The notes: generated by a model from the sequence alone, not told the origin. 64,000 bases of DNA from Ectobius pallidus (GCA_964059195.1 CAXKWD010000004.1:119632043-119696042), one strand, 5' to 3'. Counted from the first letter of the stretch, positions 46,601 through 58,140 are shown. Numbers and translations are program-made.

Positions 46601-47310
46601 AATTGATTCAACAAATTTCTCAAGTCTGCAACTGTCTCTTGTCTCGCTACAGGTAGGGACAACAGATGCTTAATGTGGGATATGGCAATTAACCGCTTAT
46701 TGTTATATCTTGCACACAATAGGTCCCATGCAACTTGGAAGTTATCACTCGTGACTGGTAAACTTTGCAATAATGTTTTAGCCTCACCCTTGAGTGAACC
46801 GATGAGATAGTGGAATTTTTGAATAGGTGATAAACTGCTATTATTCACAATCAAACTCGAAAAAGTGTCAAAATAATGCTTGAATTTAGTTACATCACTC
46901 TCAAATACTGGAATTTGAATCGTAGGTAATTTTATCGCATTACTTGCCTGTGAAGCACCAGAGTTCACTGATTGTCGTGTGTCACTGTTGTGTGAATTGA
47001 CACTGACTGAGGTAGGTTCATGAGCATGTATTAATTCACTTAACCTTGCTTTTAGCTCTTCGTATCAACTTCTTGTTGTTTCCTTATGCTCTGCGTGTTC
47101 ATCTAAATCTTCTTCGGCTTCTATAAGCGATTCGATTTGAGACTGAACTGTTTCGTACCTTTCCCAAATAATGTTTAAACTGTCATATCTCACTTTCAAT
47201 CGAAATACGTTTGTTTCTTCATTTACTGTAGCAAGAGTCTTTTGCATGTGAGTTAGTTCACGCTTAATTATACCTCGACGCTTAATCAAAGCACGTAATT
47301 CACTTTCCAT
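43660..47310 (-). pseudogene. BEL/Pao Gag-protease-integrase polyprotein lacking RT
   Basis: Start Met at 47310 with a coiled-coil N-terminus (ELRALIKRRGIIKRELTHMQ). TGA at 47065-47067, then Gag (TIQIPVFESDVTKFKHYFDT, DUF1759-like), zinc knuckles (CPQCQGGHNLFKC, CFNCFSNTHRVNQC), protease ALLDSASQASFV in a DUF1758-like domain, and GGSSTVRLPMKHD-type pre-RT sequence (here DDGSSTVRLPMKHD). This jumps in frame to the pre-integrase region (FSKLARLQRVTSYMLRFI). After one TAG near 45014 an apparently whole integrase follows: CLTCFK zinc motif, VDYAGPF, FSDNGTNF and GGLHEAAVKSMK carry the expected Asp, Asp, Glu. Between 47310 and 43660 the frame never shifts. The entire RT and RNase H are missing. 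Confidence 0.93.
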
Positions 47311-47630
47311 GTTGAAATGAAATAATTAACTTTGCAGTGGACAGAAAAGTGATTAGACAGTCAACTGTAAACACGCTAGGGGCGGCAAGCCGGAGGTGGT
47401 AATCTTCTTCTCGCGTGAAGGCGGGCACCAAATACACGTTAAGATGCAGCCCAGCTGTGCGCGTAGAGAAGCAAGTACAGATGTCCGGATCTCGCTGTAG
47501 CCGAGGAAGGTCAACGTAGCCGAATCGAGCCGAATCTGACACGAAGTCCGCACGAACGCGTCACACATGAAAATCAAGTACGAGTCGCACACTGTTCAAT
47601 AATTCAGAAACCATTGCAAATATATCTCAG

Positions 47631-47648
47631 ATCCGGCCCGGAGGACCA
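47631..47648 (-). other. Primer-binding site of BEL/Pao copy 2 (tRNA-Tyr-like)
   Basis: Directly inside the 5' LTR, on the minus strand TGGTCCTCCGGGCCGGAT. It matches the complement of the insect tRNA-Tyr 3' end as I recall it (TGGTCCTTCGAGCCGGAT) with two differences. The tRNA identity is from memory. Confidence 0.55.
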
Positions 47649-48299
47649 TGTTAGTTATGGCAACTAGGAATAAAGGTACAATAAAGGTAATTTCGGAGGA
47701 CCAGGCGATTACGCCAATTAATAACTAATCACAGGAAGAGCTAGGACTGTAGGTAGCTGGGACAGAGATTTCAACCTGGGTAATTTGCAACGGTATATAT
47801 TCAAGAAGCCTGAATTCTGAATTATTTGATACAACACTTTTACACAATAAAATATAAGAATAAATACAGTTACTGTTCTCGTAGAAAACTATTCTCCCGC
47901 CCGTTGGAGAATGTAACGCTAGACAAAGCCTGTTCACTTCACGTGGCTTCTAGGTTAAGAGACAATGGAAATACTTGTAAATGACACTAAAATACAATGT
48001 TATTTCCTGAATTTCACACGTAAAGCTGCCTACACTATAGGAGCATGATATACGCGGAGTTGCAGATGAATATTAGTAATATAGAGCGAAAACTGGCCTA
48101 AAACAGACGCAGCTGCAACGCATGCCTATACACTGTCACGTCTCGATCTCAACTGAACTCGCGCTGGCGTGGCGTGCCTAACGCTGCAAGCACACACCTG
48201 CAGGATATGAGTAATTCACGCGCCAATTAATTGGCGGTAGCGCCAAATAACACAGAGGCTAATTTAAAACACTAAAACTTATAGACTCTTGATCTAACA
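47649..48299 (-). repeat. 5' LTR of BEL/Pao copy 2
   Basis: 651 bp. It contains an extra 20 bp around 48224-48243 that creates the palindrome GCCAATTAATTGGC. Confidence 0.95.
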
Positions 48300-48473
48300 C
48301 TTTACTTATTAATTGCATCCTTAAATATTTTTTTTCTACCGATGTTTGATTCAACTAGAAGTGAAAGATTTATGTAATGTTGTCCCAATTCGATATACCA
48401 AAGCCCCTATTTCCCTCTGATTTATTGTTCCTTGTTGTTTTAACAAATCTTTCTTAATTCATTCCTTCTACAT

Positions 48474-48807
48474 CAGTGGTCTTCAACACTTTTTAACCAA
48501 AGGGCCATTTTCATTTTGGCCGCATTGATTTATTGATTATTAATAACACGTTACTTATGTAACACAAATATATCAATTTTATTGCAATGTCTGTAAGGAT
48601 TACTTAACATTATACATTATGAGTGTGTTTTATATTTTGTCTTTCATTTTGCAATGTTAATGAATAACAAAAAGCACAGTAACATTCTTGAACTCATAAG
48701 AAACCTGACCCTGTTTTTTTGTCACAATATTGGTAATGTGGTTAAAATTAGTATTTGTTTGAGGGCCGCCCAAAGTTAATCCACGGGCCGCGGTTTGAAG
48801 ACCACTG
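48474..48807. mobile_element. hAT MITE (CAGTGGTCTTCAA ends)
   Basis: Termini CAGTGGTCTTCAACAC and the complement of CAGTGGTCTTCAAACC, next to GGGCCGC-type stretches. Flanks TTCTACAT / TTCTATGG are an imperfect 8-bp duplication (5 of 8). The homologous segment near 38450 lacks it. Confidence 0.85.
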
Positions 48808-48832
48808 TTCTATGGTATGGAGTACCAGTCAC

Positions 48833-49655
48833 CATGGGCGTACGGTGGGAGAGGGTTGAGGGGGTTGAGACCCCTCCCGAAATATCTGCGATGTTGAATA
48901 ATTTTAAAAAATGGTTATTTTATTATATTTTATTACATAACATACCATTATTACAAAACACTTGTAAATTTTAATTTCTCATGAATGATTCTATACTCTC
49001 GTAATTTATTTAATAATAATGCACATACTTGATCTCAATGAGAAAATTATCTGAAATATCTTCTACTGTAGAGGAAAGCATAGGCCTATTGTTATTAAAT
49101 AATTTATTAATACTGGTGGGTTTTTAATTTTTTACTTCTTATAACAGTGATGCTTAACAGATAAACAAAATTTCCTTCGGAATTTCTCATAAATTATTCG
49201 ATATCCTGGATATTTATGTGGTGTGATCGGTTGGATCTCAGGAATTAAATGGATATCAGCTTTCAGTATGTAAAACCCAATTTTATGGAATGGACTTAGC
49301 TCCAGAAACTAGCACAAGGAGTAGTAAAACAAAATTACTACGTCTGCAATGCACTTGCCGATACAGAAACAATAGAATATAGCTACATAGTGTGTATTAC
49401 ATCCTACGGTAGCCTACTGTGATAGCTTCTCAAAACAAAGGTTTTATTTATAAAGTATTTAAAACAAGAACTGGACAGATACCTAAAGACTGTGCTCTAT
49501 AACTAACATCATATTATTTATAGTGTACTAATGATCACAATACAACTGTTTAGTTACTAAAAACAGTGTTTTAAGTTACAATGTGTGCAAGGACATGGAG
49601 CTGAGACAACATTATATTCAACCCCGTCCAAACAGAATTTCACCGTACGCCCATG
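48833..49655. mobile_element. hAT-type element (CATGGGCGTACGGTG ends)
   Basis: Perfect 8-bp duplication CCAGTCAC (48825-48832 and 49656-49663) and 15-bp inverted termini CATGGGCGTACGGTG. 823 bp, no transposase. It lies 25 bp from the preceding MITE. Confidence 0.88.
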
Positions 49656-50177
49656 CCAGTCACCAATGTCTTGTACTCCACACTCTTGCCTTATATCACA
49701 ATTCCTTGGTTTGCCCTGTGATATCAGAAGCATTATCTAAGTTCTATTATCTAACTTCATCGCCCTCTCCTTATGTGTAGACCTACTTTAAAGAAAAGAA
49801 CAAAGAAAGAAAAAAAAAACATTGTGATTATTTTTTTTTTCTGAACGCAAAAATGTCTTCAGACTTCAGTCGTTTCAAAATCAACATTAGCCTGATTTTC
49901 GCTTTAGTGGAATTCAGCAAAGAAACAGAAACAGGACAATAAATAATAATAATTATGATAAAAATACACTACAAATTATTAGGTGGGTTTGAGTCACACG
50001 CCCATATAAATTTGTACCACTGTCAGTAAATTAAGGTCAATCAGTTTAGGACCCCCAGAAACTAAATTCTGAATATGTGCTTGGCTAAATTGTATGCGAG
50101 CATTTCAGAGGCAAGCGAACTCTCGAATAAAAGTGTGTTATTTCTTTTTCTGAAATGGGCATCACCAAAGCTAAACT

Positions 50178-50466
50178 CAGTAGCGCTACATACCTGGAGG
50201 ATCTAGGCCTACTATCCGACCTCTGCGTCATCTACCAGAGGCAAATGGCAGGATTGGGGGCATGTGGTCAGCATGCCGATACCGGAAATGACTGTTTCCG
50301 AGACCGGAGCCGCTACTTTTAATCAAGTAGCTCCTAAGTTTCAATCACGAGGTTGAGTGCACCCCGTTCCAGATCCCCTACCTTAGAAAAACCTGAGAAG
50401 TTACTGCGGATCGAATCAGGGCTTACGGATCCGTAGCCAGCGACACTAACCACGCATCTGACTTCA
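50178..50466 (-). mobile_element. tRNA-derived SINE
   Basis: On the minus strand the head reads GTGGTTAGTGTCGCTGGCTA with B box GATTCGATCC. Body and tail match 22041-22325. Confidence 0.8.
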
Positions 50467-50542
50467 CTAAAAAAATAATGATTAATGTTATTGTTCTAGT
50501 AGTTTTAGTTGTACTGTTAGCAGTAGTACTGTATTATTGTTA

Positions 50543-50551
50543 TAATTAATA

Positions 50552-50587
<36 letters not shown>

Positions 50588-50588
50588 G
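50543..50588. repeat. ATT microsatellite
   Basis: About a dozen ATT triplets. Confidence 0.9.
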
Positions 50589-50762
50589 TATCATTAACAC
50601 CATCATCATTATATAATAATTTTCATAATCAGTATCGCTGCACTGCCATTGATAGCGATTTCTATTGTAGCAGAAACAGATAAAAAATCCTGTAGTAAAG
50701 GAATGAATGCAAGTATAAAACTGCAGAGACAAGCATCGACAGAAATAAACACCCCTCCCCTA

Positions 50763-50932
50763 CAGTAGCGGACGCAGAATTTTTTTTTCGGGGGGGGATT
50801 TGAATAGGTAGAAAGACTTACATACATAATTAGATTATAAAACTGGCCACTTAGGGTGCATATATAGCCCTTTTTCAAATTTCGGGGGGGGGGGATCTAT
50901 CCCCCCAATCCTACCCTCTGCGTCCGCCACTG
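50763..50932. mobile_element. 170-bp hAT MITE (CAGTRGCGGACGCAGA ends)
   Basis: Perfect 8-bp duplication CTCCCCTA (50755-50762 and 50933-50940). Termini CAGTAGCGGACGCAGA and the complement of CAGTGGCGGACGCAGA. G-runs (9 G) lie inside both ends. Confidence 0.92.
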
Positions 50933-50940
50933 CTCCCCTA

Positions 50941-51592
50941 ACCATAATATTATTGTTCGTATCAACACAGCGTTTTATTACCTTTGTTGACATAATTTAA
51001 AACTAAAAGAAGTTTCAATACGCATGTTGACTTATAGAAAGTTGTTAAGCTTATTCAATTGTTTTAAATAATATTATTTCCTTTAAATTCCCTTGAGCGA
51101 TTTTTTACTTACAAAGACACATTTTTATTTTGTTACCCCCTGGGTGACGGCACCCGGGGCGGCCCGCACCCCCCGCACCCCCCTTCCAACGCCACTGCAA
51201 GAACAATGAACTAGTCTAGAAATAACTGTACCGGTACTGAGCAATTAAGGGGTTCCAACTTGTAATGAGTTAGTTCATACTCTGTAATGCACAATTTCGA
51301 CATAAAATGTTACAGCTAATATAATTCATTATATACTTTACTACCAGTAATTTATTTGCTGTATCTTAACATTATAGATAAAAAAAAAGTAGCTGCAAGA
51401 TTGAACTTTATTATTCTTCTTAAAGTCACTGGAAGATTGATTATAAATAAGGTATAATTTGAGGGCATTTACCGAAACTAGTTTCGTTAAGCTTATTTTC
51501 CTTAGAGGAACAAGCGAGAGGAAACTAATTCATTACTTGGACGTGAATTGGCAGGGAAATTTGGTCCAGAGGCTGTAATTTAGGCTTGGAGT
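50941..51592. other. Mostly unassigned; orphan hAT-like end
   Basis: At about 51125-51196, GGGTGACGGCACCCGGGGCGG...CGCCACTG resembles one end of a CAGTGGCG hAT element. The other end was not found. Confidence 0.4.
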
Positions 51593-51757
51593 TCGTTACC
51601 GCGCCGTAAATCTACGACATGGGACCCACAAGTCCCTCCCGCAGGACTTCGTGCCCAGGATTTTTTACTTCCTGAAAATCTATCGGCCTCTGTGAAATTT
51701 GAAACCGCGACTTTTAGATCCAGAGGCACGTACACTTCCTCTGCACCACAGAGGCTG
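51593..51757 (-). mobile_element. tRNA-derived SINE, third family
   Basis: Minus strand: TGTGGTGCAGAGGAAGTGT (A-box-like), then GGTTTCAAATTTC (B-box-like), then CAGGAAGTAAAAAATCC and AGTCCTGCGGGAGGG. Only one copy here, so less certain. Confidence 0.5.
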
Positions 51758-51759
51758 AC

Positions 51760-53627
51760 TGGCAGCTTTCAAGTACTGCCCGCTGAAACCATGAAGGAGA
51801 AGTAGGCCTACGTTTTCTGTTTAGAAATAATTTTTGCTTACAAACGAAAGAAAGATTTACCTGCGAAAATTTAGAGATATTTTTTATAAGTTACTTTAAA
51901 ATAATAAGAATTAGGAGGAATATAGCCTACATCCTTCAAAATATGAATAAAGATTACCGAAACAGAATAACTTGTGATGAACTTTATTCTCATGGAAAAG
52001 GCGTGTATAGGATAGCCTATTAGTATCGTTCCAGATATACAGGAGTATAAGAATAAATAAAATTGTATCGAGGGGGTCAGCGTAACAGTGGTCTAACGTC
52101 TCCGACATGGAAAATTAGATAACCTAGAGATGCTATTTGAATGACGTAGGGGTGAGCTTTATTATTATTACCTCTGGTTTAGGTATTTTTGAAGTCGGCC
52201 TCTGTTCCCTGAAATAGAACTCTTGCATAAGGGCAACCAAAATTTTGAAAACCAAGGTAAATAAATCCAAAGAAATTAAAGGCTATTAAAATAAGTACCG
52301 TTCATACATCATTAATTTTATGACACTCTGTTTTCTGTAACTAAGGCAGGTGCTGCAGAAAACGGTGAGCTTTTTCATGTATTTCAAAATGAGTGAACTG
52401 AAATAATCATTGAACTTATAAAAAAGACTAATACAAGTCCATTCCTCTTAAAATAGTGTTTCATTACATGTAAAAACTCAAGTCAAGTAGAAATTAATGT
52501 CAGTGTAACAATGATCTAACAAAGAAAACAGTGTTGCAGGGTCTCATAAAAATAATAGCTCTGAAAAATCTGAACAGTAGACTATGTAACATTGTAGTTA
52601 AGCTGAAAAAGCACCACAGAATACCCCACTACAAAAACAAGTGTTTTTAAAAATCTATGAAAAACCACAAGTGTAGAACTTGCTTTTTCTCTAAACTTAA
52701 AAAAGTGGTTTAAACCACTGTTGTGCTGACCCTCTTTTTTGTATCCTTCGCTCTACATTGGTGAACAATAGAAGCTTCTTAATAGCCTAACTGTGTAAAA
52801 AATATAAGTTACATGAAATCAGATAACATTTATTTAACAAAAGAAATTTCAGCTTTCCTATTCATTGCCATACAAAGCAAAATGCAGGGCCGGTAACATT
52901 TTTTCGACACATTAGCCCTTAAATTCGCCAGATCAAAGACCCATACATTTATAAAAGCGGACGGGCTGAAAATAAAATATTGTTAATATTGACTTCGGAG
53001 ATAATATTGAGGATGAAGGACTGAAAATTTCTGTGCAACTTTCTATGACATAGGAGCTGAGTCTAGATAGACATTATTAAATCATGACTTTTAAGAAGAT
53101 GTTTTAATGTAGGCTACATGTTTGAACTGAATATATTTATTAGGTTTATAAATTATTCAGAACACATCTTTAATTCATTTTAAACGTATTCCTGTGACCG
53201 AATGACTGAGTTGCCAAGTTGTCTAACTAATACTAATACATAGTCTATCTAATAGCCAGTGTAAGGAAATTCATGCTCTAGAAACTCTTGTAATATGCAT
53301 GCAAATATGCCCTTAAAATATCCGAAATGTACACAAAATTATGCATTAAAAGTTTTCACATAGACCTAGACACAAGACATTTACCCACGAAACTTTATTG
53401 CTGAGAAGTAGGTAAACACGGCTCAACATACAAAATAAAGGATGAATTACAATTTCCACTGTACACTCGACTAATAGACGTTGAATAGTTCTACTTCTGT
53501 CACAATTTTTGCATTCATTTCCTTGTGTTTCGTGGTACTGTATTAATTTGAACTGACCAGAAACATTTTTTTCACTCCCAATATTTTGTCACTTACCTTA
53601 CAGTATTAAATACTGCCATCTGTACTA
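51760..53627. other. Intergenic, nothing recognised
   Basis: AT-rich. No coding region or repeat end that I can support over nearly 1.9 kb. Confidence 0.45.
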
Positions 53628-54167
53628 TACCCTTAGCAAATGGTGATGGCGCGTGGGGCCAGGTAGGTTCCTTCACCAACAAGCACCCTCACAGTTACAA
53701 ACGCAGGGGATTAGTACCGACCGTAATTTCCGCCCCATGAGTCAACTAGTCAATCAATCTTAGATTTTTTAATATGTCATTTTATCTTAAAATGTTTGTT
53801 TTATATCAATTCTACACATAATTACAAGAAAAATGACACCAAACAATGTACAATTTACTTTAATAGGAACATTTATAACAAATACATAAATAAAATTTAC
53901 GAGAACTGCTTTCAAGTCCTATGTTCCTATTAAAGTAAATTATACATTGTTTGGTGTCATTTTTCTTGTAATTATGTGTAGAATTGATATATAACAAACA
54001 TTTTAAGATAAAATGACATATTAAAAATAATCTAAGATTGAATGATTGAAGTAGACTAGGTGACTCATGGGGCGGAATTTACGGTCGGTACTAATCCCCT
54101 GCCCTTCTAAATGTGAGGGTGAAGGAACCTACCTGGCCTCAACCGTCATCCCTGCTTGCTAAGGGTA
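53628..54167. mobile_element. Large foldback element, arms about 245 bp
   Basis: The left arm (53628-53872) and right arm (about 53921-54167) are reverse complements at roughly 90% identity. Shared landmarks include TACCCTTAGCAA, CAGGTAGGTTCCTTCACC, ACCGACCGTAA and AATGACACCAAACAATGTA. Loop of about 48 bp. TA dinucleotides flank the CCCTTAG tips, suggesting a TA-targeting (Tc1/mariner-like) origin. Confidence 0.88.
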
Positions 54168-54327
54168 TTCCTACCTGAGTGACACTGTCTGAACTGAGTA
54201 CGAAGCGACATCCTAATTTTATTATTTGTTTCTGTTGGGAATAAAAAATAATTGCCCATTTCACTAAAATAACTCGTTTATAAAAAAATCCTGTTTAAGC
54301 CGTTAAAATACGCCAAATAAATATAGT

Positions 54328-54604
54328 CAAATTGTAAAGTGTCCCCTATACAGGCCATGGAGGCCCAGAGAGTTCCTGGTGTTGAGGCTCCTAGATTTTT
54401 AGACATTCGGCACATGAAGGCGGTAAGGCGGAACGGCCGCCTTTATCCCCAGGATTGCTCCTGGTACTCATTTCTGTTAGAGGCTGAGTCGACCCAAGGG
54501 CCATAGTGCCACCAGAAGGATTAGACCAATTGAAAATCTCCATCGACCTCATCGGGGATCGAACCCGCGATCTTCCAGTTTGTAGCGCAGCGCTATGGCG
54601 TGCC
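54328..54604 (-). mobile_element. tRNA-derived SINE with target duplication
   Basis: Perfect 15-bp direct repeat CCAAATAAATATAGT (54313-54327 and 54605-54619). On the minus strand the head carries GCGCTGCGCTACAAACTGG and B box GGTTCGATCCC. Body shared with 34165-34350. Confidence 0.88.
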
Positions 54605-54763
54605 CCAAATAAATATAGTATTTAGTAAAGTATAATACAATTACTTAAATGATCATAAATATGCAATTATATGTCCAATAACATTTATTCAGAGTACTAA
54701 CAAATTTGTAATTACAACAATAATAATATTAGCAATAACAACAATAATAATAACAATAGTAAT

Positions 54764-57344
54764 AAATCGTGGGTAAACAATGAAAACAAATGCTCAAGTT
54801 CACGTTTGAAAGATATGTATTTTTTGTGTAAACTTTATCCTGAGCTTAATGATAGGTATAAGGAATCTAAGCGTAATCATAAAAGACTTCTAAAGGAAAC
54901 AAAAAAGAGATATTATGAAAGCATTTTAAATGATGCAACTAACAAAGGCAAGATAGGATGGACAATTATTCATCAACTTACAAAACCCGACGAGGAATAT
55001 GTTAACATAACGCTCAAAAATGAACTTAGTACAATTGACGATCCTCAGGAAGTAGTTGAATCTTTTAATGTATTTTTTAAAGAAGCTCCAGAGAAAATGA
55101 TTTCAAATTTAGATCCTTCAAACCATAATTCAACAACTAATCATATTAAACACGTTACTCAGTCTATTTACTTGCACGAATTTACAGAATGTGAGATACT
55201 GGATATCATAAATAAGAAACTAAAACATAAGATGTCCTCTGGCCCTGATGATTTTCCTGCCATGCTTCTAATTGAATGTAAAAATATAATTCTGAAGCCT
55301 CTTACGTATCTTATAAATGAATCGTTTCGCTGTGGTGTCTTTCCAAGTGAACTGAAGTTAAATAAAATTATTCCTGTATTTAAAAAGCATGATAAAAACA
55401 ATGTGGAAAATTATAGGCCTATAGCCATGTGTAATAGTCTAGCTAAAATTTTTGAATATTGTATGTTGACCAGGCTTCTCAAGTTTATCGATAGACATGA
55501 TATTTTGGATGTAAATCAACATGGGTTTAGACCATCAAAATCAACTAGCACAGCAATTTATTCGGTCTTTAATAAGGTTTTGTTATCACTAGATGCGGGT
55601 AGGTGTCCTGTTGGGATCTTTTGTGATCTTAGCAGGGCATTTGACTGTGTTTTTCATAGTATACTTCTCTCTAAACTTGAGAAATCTGGCATTCGTGGCG
55701 TTGTTTTGGACTGGTTTTCTTCATACCTAAGTAACAGGCTTCAGTATGTTGAAGTGATGTATAAGATTAATAATTGTAAGAGGCTGTACAAATCAAACTC
55801 TCTGGATGTCAAAGTAGGTGTTCCCCAGGGATCTATTCTGGGACCCATTCTATTTCTATTTTATGTTAATGACTTGCCTAATCACTTGAAAGATTATTTT
55901 ATTACGATGTATGCCGATGACACAACGGTTGTTGTTGATGCTCAGAATGCTCAAGGGTTACAGACAGACTGTAATGCACTGCTTGATAATCTCCAGAAAT
56001 GGTTTAATATCAATATGTTATACTTAAACATAAATAAAACTTGTTATATGAAATTTCACAACATAAAAAACAAATCAATAAATAATTTAAATTTAAGCAT
56101 TAATAATCATGACATTCATAGTGTTCAGGCAACTAAATTTCTGGGAATAACATTTGATGAACATTTGAACTGGCGCCCAAATGTTTAGAACTTGTCCGTA
56201 CTTTACATTCTGTCTGTTATCAAGTTAGAATTTTAAGATACTATGTTAGTAGCAATATGATTTTATCTTTTTACTTTGCTCAAGCCGAGTCAAGGCCAAC
56301 GTATGGTATCTGTTGCCGTCACGGTGGCTCATGCTTAGCGCGTGGGCCTGGCATGCTAGCGGTCCCGAGTTCAAATCTTGGGGCTGGCGGGCGTGTCATT
56401 TGTGGTGGACAAAGCCGTGACCTTTGGGGGTTTTTCTCGGGGATCCTCCCGTTTCCCCCTTCATTCATTCCACCAACCCTCTCCACTTCAACTTCCTTTC
56501 CCCCCTCATTATCATCCCGTTCCCCTTTACTGGTTTTCGGGCCAGCTCCTGCTGCAGGCTCTGCTGCGGGCCTCCCCCGTCCTGCCCCGTTGCTTGTGGT
56601 CAAGAGTTCCTGGTGGTGTACCGTGCCTTTGGGGCTCTCAGAGGGACCCTGGGTTAGTGGCGCACGTCAGGGTGTGCCGCGCCTATGGGGCTCTTGTACG
56701 AGGGACCCTGGGTACGGTGCACGTGGAGTGGTACCTGGTCCTTGTTGGATGTAGGGGAGCTCCGTGGGGGCTCGTGGTGGAGTCTGTTGACTGGGGGGCC
56801 TTAGGGCATGCACATCATTCGTTTCCTAGGGGGTGTACAATGGGCCCGCCTATGAGGCCTACGTGCGCGAGCCCGTAAGGGCTCAGCCCCTGAGCCGATA
56901 AGATAAGATGGTATCTGTTACTGGGGTTCATCTACTATGTTGAATGATGTTTTTATTGCACAGAAGCGAATTGTCAGATGTATGGCGGGTATTGACAATC
57001 GTACCTCATGTAGAGACTATTTCATACATTTTAGGATACTTACAGTCTATGGGTTGTACGTCTTCAAACTATTAGAATTTGTCCATATTCATAGAAATGA
57101 ATTTAGTTGCAATAGTGATTTTCATTCCTACAATACTCGAAATAGAAATAAGTTTAGCATTCCTCAACATAATTTAAACAGTTTCAACAAATCCATCATG
57201 GTGTATGGTTTGAAGATGTACAATAATCTGCCTGTTAGCATTAGAGTCATTAATGACCTGAAAGTATTTAAAAGACGTATCAGAAAGATTTTAATTCAAC
57301 TGTCTCCATACAGTATTAATGAAGTAAATGTGGGTAATGTATGA
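54764..57344 (+). pseudogene. LINE ORF2: reverse transcriptase, interrupted
   Basis: Open from 54764 to 56188: KRNHKRLLKETKKRYYES linker; FPSELKLNKIIPVFKKHD and NYRPIAMCNSLAKIFEYCM; motif A IFCDLSRAFDCVFH; motif B VGVPQGSILGPILFLFYVND; motif C MYADDTTVV (catalytic Asp pair present); thumb KFLGITFDEHLNW. A stop and small deletion near 56188-56250 shift the frame. After the SINE-like insert the C-terminal part (MLNDVFIAQKRIVRCMAG to 57344) is open. Without the insert and one target duplication the two sides are in the same frame. The RT core itself is whole. Confidence 0.88.
56315..56907 (+). mobile_element. GC-rich SINE-like retroelement, full copy
   Basis: Inserted in the LINE with a perfect 12-bp duplication ATGGTATCTGTT (56303-56314 and 56908-56919). 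The head GGTGGCTCATGCTTAGCGCG and GAGTTCAAATC (56367-56377) look like pol III A and B boxes. The body is about 60% GC against an AT-rich background, and the tail is GATAAGATAAG. At 593 bp it is long for a SINE. Second copy at 70-602. LINE-dependent mobilisation is inferred from the duplications. Confidence 0.88.
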
Positions 57345-57799
57345 TTTATATTTAATCTTAGAGTGACAAGTCTTATGGCTTTATGCTCAAACAGACGATT
57401 ATTATAAAAAAAAAGATAATAACGATAATAGTAACGACAATAACAACGATAATAGAATAGAAAGAATTATTCGTCATTGAGTATTTACAAAAAATACATG
57501 GACTTCGTCAAATAAAATTACAAGATAATGTACAGTAAGTACAGGGCCCGGCAGAATAACCTGACGATTTTGAAATGCATATAAAAATATTAAACATCAC
57601 TGTAATGCAAAGTTTAACGATCACATTTGTTAGAGCAATAATTGCCATTTACAGTTCTTCCATTAGTTTTTGTTTGAATTGAAAATTGTGTCCGATAAAT
57701 GACGACCACCATTATGTGGACATTCATGTAGCGTTGCCATGAAGTTTTCCGTCGCTCTCATGAACATGTCGTTCAGTATTGCCGCTATTTCGTTCTGAA

Positions 57800-58140
57800 T
57801 TGGTTAGACGTGGAATTAATGCCCCAAACATTTGGTTTCAACAAGATGGTGCTACTGCACGCACAGCAAATGGGCCTGGTCCGGGGTTCTGTTTCCTGGA
57901 CGTGTTCTGTCAAGAAATGGTAATCTCCCCTGGCCTGCTCACTCACCGGATCTGACGATGTGTGATTTTTTCCTCTGGGGCTATCTCGAGTCAAAAGTGT
58001 ATGTTGGAAGACCTCATAAACTGGACGACTTTAAAAAAGCAATTCACGACGAATAGCGGCAGTACCGAACGACATGCTCATGAGAGCGATGGAAAACTTC
58101 AAGGACCTTGCTACATGAATGTCTACAAAATGGTGGTCAT
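57800..58140 (+). pseudogene. Mariner-like transposase fragment
   Basis: IWFQQDGATARTANG (second catalytic Asp region) in one frame, then WPAHSPDLTMCDFFLWGYLE (third catalytic Asp) and VGRPHKLDDFKKAI in another. The N-terminal half is absent. Same family type as 17455-18130 but a different element, with unrelated tips. Confidence 0.85.

Larger units (their letters stand above)
42949..48299 (-). mobile_element. BEL/Pao LTR retrotransposon, copy 2 (complete ends)
   Basis: Left LTR 42949-43579 (631 bp) and right LTR 47649-48299 (651 bp), both TGTTAG...CTAACA. A perfect 5-bp target duplication CTTTA (42944-42948 and 48300-48304). The LTRs differ by about one substitution (near 43434/48134) and a 20-bp indel, so the insertion is young. 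Internally there is a single minus-strand Gag-Pol frame with two stops and a deletion of RT and RNase H. A tRNA-Tyr-like primer site and a purine tract (GGCGGGAG) are in place. Confidence 0.95.
54764..57460 (+). mobile_element. Jockey-group LINE, 5'-truncated
   Basis: Starts within the linker after the endonuclease (SWVNNE) and runs through RT to a 3' UTR ending in an A-rich, GATAATAACGATAATAG-like tail. The SINE-like element at 56315-56907 interrupts it. Confidence 0.85.

Noticed and set aside
56330..56390. Functional tRNA gene
   Set aside because: A- and B-box-like stretches are present but there is no cloverleaf or anticodon arm that I can fold. It is the head of a SINE-like element.
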